The notes under the pieces: generated by a model
The model's input: only the letters and a program-made list of their open reading frames with translations
Databases searched by the model: none
Told to the model about the DNA's origin: nothing
Shown here: in pieces, positions 60,179-64,000 of the stretch
Numbering within the stretch: position 1 is the stretch's first letter
Layout: each line of letters starts with the position of its first letter
Position numbers and translations under genes: made by a program
Assembly (NCBI RefSeq): GCF_000754805.1
Contig: NZ_KN150731.1
Span: 2,281,886-2,345,885 of the forward strand
Direction of reading: 5' to 3'
DNA from: Yersinia frederiksenii ATCC 33641
Lineage (GTDB): Bacteria; Pseudomonadota; Gammaproteobacteria; Enterobacterales; Enterobacteriaceae
Length of the DNA stretch: 64,000 nt

Positions 60179-60820
60179 TTAACCTCGAGTTTTCAGATGC
60201 ATTTCACGCTCAGCTTCAGTCAAAGAAGCCAAGAATGCATCACGCTCAAACACACGGGTCATATAGCCTTTCAACTCTTTAGAACCCGCGCCAATGAACT
60301 CGATACCTAGCACCGGCAAACGCCACAGCAGCGGAGCCAGGTAGCAATCAACCAGGCTGAACTCTTCGCTCATGAAGTAAGGTGTTTCATTGAACACTGG
60401 AGCGATAGACAGCAGCTCTTCACGCAACTGCTTACGTGCTGATTCTGCTTCCTGAGCATTGCCTTGCTCGATTTTATGCAGCAGAGAATACCAATCATGC
60501 TCAATGCGGTGCATCATCAAACGGCTGCTACCACGCGCAACAGGGTATACCGGCATCAATGGCGGGTGAGGGAAACGCTCATCCAAATATTCCATGATGA
60601 TGCGGGATTCATACAGCGTCAGCTCACGATCAACCAAAGTAGGGACGGTACGGTAGGGATTGAGGTCAATCAGGTCCTGCGGCAGATTATCAGCTTCAAC
60701 CTGCTCAATCTCAACACTGACACCTTTTTCCGCCAGTACGATACGCACTTGATGGCTAAAGATGTCGGTCGGGCCGGAAAACAGCGTCATTACCGAACGT
60801 TTGTTGGCAGCGACAGCCAT
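60179..60820 (-). CDS. sspA: Stringent starvation protein SspA
   Basis: The protein has 213 residues from the ATG at 60820, with GGAGG five bases upstream; a start at 60832 is not supported. It has a glutathione-transferase fold without the catalytic residue and binds RNA polymerase. In Yersinia it also affects virulence genes. Motifs are MTLFSGPTDIFSHQVRIVLA, NPYRTVPTLVDRELTLYESR and PYFMSEEFSLVDCYLAPLLW. Confidence 0.97.
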   Translation of the reverse strand: MAVAANKRSVMTLFSGPTDIFSHQVRIVLAEKGVSVEIEQVEADNLPQDLIDLNPYRTVPTLVDRELTLYESRIIMEYLDERFPHPPLMPVYPVARGSSRLMMHRIEHDWYSLLHKIEQGNAQEAESARKQLREELLSIAPVFNETPYFMSEEFSLVDCYLAPLLWRLPVLGIEFIGAGSKELKGYMTRVFERDAFLASLTEAEREMHLKTRG

Positions 60821-61134
60821 GAAAACCTCCAAGATTATCTAGAAAACAATGCGAATAGCCCACGGTTACGTTGCTATCCTGAGTCGTTTTACCGCCGGTT
60901 CGCAATCTCGACAGCTGCTGCCGTAAATAAGCCTTGGTCGAGAGAATAATTCAGCCAGGGAGATACACGGACGCCAACAGTTCGCCGAACAGGCACAAAA
61001 GTGGATGATAGTTTACCAGATTTTGCATGTTTTGTGGGGATGGCGCTGCGATTTCGTGATCAATTGTCTATCAGACAACAGTTTAGCGATAAAAATAGTG
61101 TGTATAAAATGGTGGAAAGCTATTTTTCAGACAT

Positions 61135-61163
61135 AAAAAAACCCGGTGAAACACCGGGTTTTT
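61135..61163 (-). terminator. rpsI: Terminator of rplM-rpsI
   Basis: The 8-bp stem acccggtg / caccgggt with an aaa loop has A-runs on the left and T-runs on the right, so it can work in both directions. It is the minus-strand terminator after rpsI. Confidence 0.92.
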
Positions 61164-61194
61164 ACCATTAATCTGATGCCATAAAGGCAAAAAA

Positions 61195-62348
<1,154 letters not shown>

Positions 62349-63476
62349 TTACGGCAAATGCGGTAAAGAGAGATATTCTTCACTCTGCATCTCTTGTAGC
62401 CTCGATAAACAGCGCTGATATTCAAATTTAAGACGTTCACCGCAATAGATCTCAAACATGGATGTTTCAGCAGCAATAATCAGTTTTACCCGCCGCTCAT
62501 AAAACTCATCGACTAACGCCAGAAAACGTCGCGCGGTATTCTCATCTTTTGTCGCCATCCGGTGAACATTGTGCAGCAATACCGTGTGATAGAGCTTGGA
62601 GAGCGCAATATAATCCAGCTGGCTGCGCGCCTCTTCACATAAAGTATGAAAATCTACCGCCAGAACCCCTTGTGCCGAGCAAATCGCCGGTAAGGAACGG
62701 TGATTAACCTCAAGTACGGGGGCTTGTTCCCCTTCTTTACCAGCCAATTTGACGAAAATGTCCTTCATGGCTTGCTCGGTTTGCGAACTCAACGGAGTCA
62801 GATAGAGATTGGCTTGAGTCAAGGTGCGTAAGCGGTAATCGATTCCCGCATCAACATTCATTACATCACAATATTGCTTAATGAGTGCGATGGCGGGCAG
62901 AAAACGAGCTCGCTGCAAACCGTTATGGTACAGATCATCTGGCGGAATATTAGATGTAGCCACTAGTGTGATACCACGGGCAAAGAGTGCTTCCAACAGT
63001 GTTGCCAGCAACATGGCGTCAGTGATGTCTGAAACAAAAAACTCATCAAAACACAGCACATCAGTCTGTTCCTTGAAGCCATCCGCAATAATTTCTAATG
63101 GATCTTCATGCCCCTGCAACACCATCAACTCTTGCTGTACCCGCAACATAAAGCGGTGAAAATGCAGACGAAGTTTGCGCTCACCTGGCAAACTGTGGAA
63201 AAACATATCCATCAGCCAGGTTTTACCGCGCCCAACGCCGCCCCACATATATAAACCCTGAGCCGGGTGAATTAATGTTCGCGGGGTCGAACGGCCTAGC
63301 AAACGCCCCAAACGTCTGCGCAAACCAGCGCGGGCCGGTGGCGTATTCTGGCGTTGATTCAGCTCCTGATATAGGGTGTCGAGCCGTGTTACAGTGCGCC
63401 GCTGCACATCATCGGGTTGGTAATCACCGGCATCAAGTGCCTGCTGGTAAAGTGCTATAGGTGAACTCGGTTGCAT
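62349..63476 (-). CDS. zapE: Cell-division ATPase ZapE
   Basis: The protein has 375 residues from the ATG at 63476; a TTG at 63488 is unlikely. It is an AFG1-like P-loop ATPase that acts on the Z ring under stress. Walker A is MWGGVGRGKTWLMDMF and Walker B is TDVLCFDEFFVSDITDA; the sensor region is VATSNIPPDDLYHNGLQRAR. It diverges from zapG, as in E. coli (yhcM-yhcB). Confidence 0.96.
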   Translation of the reverse strand: MQPSSPIALYQQALDAGDYQPDDVQRRTVTRLDTLYQELNQRQNTPPARAGLRRRLGRLLGRSTPRTLIHPAQGLYMWGGVGRGKTWLMDMFFHSLPGERKLRLHFHRFMLRVQQELMVLQGHEDPLEIIADGFKEQTDVLCFDEFFVSDITDAMLLATLLEALFARGITLVATSNIPPDDLYHNGLQRARFLPAIALIKQYCDVMNVDAGIDYRLRTLTQANLYLTPLSSQTEQAMKDIFVKLAGKEGEQAPVLEVNHRSLPAICSAQGVLAVDFHTLCEEARSQLDYIALSKLYHTVLLHNVHRMATKDENTARRFLALVDEFYERRVKLIIAAETSMFEIYCGERLKFEYQRCLSRLQEMQSEEYLSLPHLP

Positions 63477-63699
63477 GTTTATCAACAATCCCTGATAAAA
63501 TAGTTATCTACTTTTTGCGGTACTTTCTTGCTGATTTATCGGACAATCGCAGCATTTACCGACGCTGATATTGCGGAAAAAGCCTGATAACCATAGGCAA
63601 AGTTGCATCAGGATTCCACTCGGACAAGGTTAACGGTTATAGTGGGTATTATTAAGTGAAAAAGTCCTGCTGAACAATGAAGTCAAAAAAGGAGTCATC

Positions 63700-64000
63700 A
63701 TGACCTGGGAGTATGCGCTTATTGGGTTAGTTGTTGGTGTTGTGATTGGCGCGGTAGCTATGCGCTTTGGCAACCGCAAATTGCGTCAGCAGCAAGTGCT
63801 GCAAAATGAGCTGGAGAAGAGCAAAACAGATCTGGAAGAGTACCGTCAGGAACTGGTTGGGCACTTTGCCCGCAGTGCTGAGCTGTTGGATAACATGGCT
63901 CGTGACTATCGCCAGCTTTATCAGCATATGGCGAAAAGCTCTAATAACTTACTGCCGGACTTGCCGTTGCAGGATAATCCATTCCGCTATCGTCTGACAG
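63700..64000 (+). CDS. zapG: Z-ring associated protein ZapG (YhcB), partial
   Basis: The frame starts at an ATG at 63700, with AAAAGGAG upstream, and runs off the right edge after 100 residues. A membrane segment (WEYALIGLVVGVVIGAVAMR) is followed by a coiled coil (QNELEKSKTDLEEYRQELVG, then HFARSAELLDNMARDYRQLY), the DUF1043 pattern. YhcB/ZapG links envelope growth and division. The C-terminal part is beyond the window. Confidence 0.95.
   Translation, partial: MTWEYALIGLVVGVVIGAVAMRFGNRKLRQQQVLQNELEKSKTDLEEYRQELVGHFARSAELLDNMARDYRQLYQHMAKSSNNLLPDLPLQDNPFRYRLT

Overview
The window reads as chromosomal DNA of a Yersinia species, most likely from the Y. enterocolitica group and not Y. pestis. 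Four things point there. Gene order follows the E. coli K-12 backbone over two long stretches: fadH-rlmG-ygjP-ygjR-alx-sstT-ygjV-uxa/exu-yqjA-mzrA-yqjCDEK-yqjF-yqjG-yhaJ-yhaK, and rnpB-rsmI-lpoA-yraN-diaA-dolP-mtgA-elbB-arcZ-arcB-yhcC-gltBD-sspBA-rpsI-rplM-zapE-zapG. The proteins match enterobacterial families at nearly full length. The uxaCBA order and several extra exported proteins differ from E. coli. ERIC elements, which are abundant in Yersinia, occur in at least seven places. The species call is inference.

Layout. 1-3790 is an acid-stress locus: gadC (cut by the window edge), gadB, a NIPSNAP-like gene and hdeD. 4290-5528 holds a WYL-type regulator and a VOC protein with a perfect palindrome between them. 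5763-16641 holds fadH, rlmG, an autotransporter with a charged passenger, ygjP, ygjR, alx behind a manganese-type riboswitch, and sstT. 16686-24889 holds ygjV and the hexuronate genes uxaCBA, exuT and exuR. 25121-32316 holds small membrane and stress genes (yqjA to yqjK), yqjF, yqjG, yhaJ and yhaK. 32369-37237 is an accessory redox cluster: an alcohol dehydrogenase, a broken SDR gene, an exported cupin, an exported double-CMD protein, an aldo/keto reductase and a LysR regulator.

37299-41564 is a small genomic island at the 3' end of rnpB. It is bounded by two 170-bp direct repeats that each carry the rnpB end and the start of a tyrosine-integrase gene. Between them lie a truncated integrase, a lipase of the type VI effector kind (Tle4-like) and its Tli4-family immunity protein.

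41545-64000 is core genome: RNase P RNA, rRNA methylation, cell-wall and outer-membrane genes, the ArcB sensor kinase with the convergent sRNA gene arcZ, glutamate synthase, stringent starvation proteins, ribosomal proteins S9 and L13, and the cell-division proteins ZapE and ZapG.

The most notable observations are an ERIC element inside the 5' half of arcZ, placed in the loop of a perfect 10-bp stem; the rnpB-linked effector-immunity island with tandem integrase remnants; ERIC ends that supply the ribosome-binding region of yqjG and yraN and the stop codon of ygjR; and the autotransporter with a repeated charged passenger.
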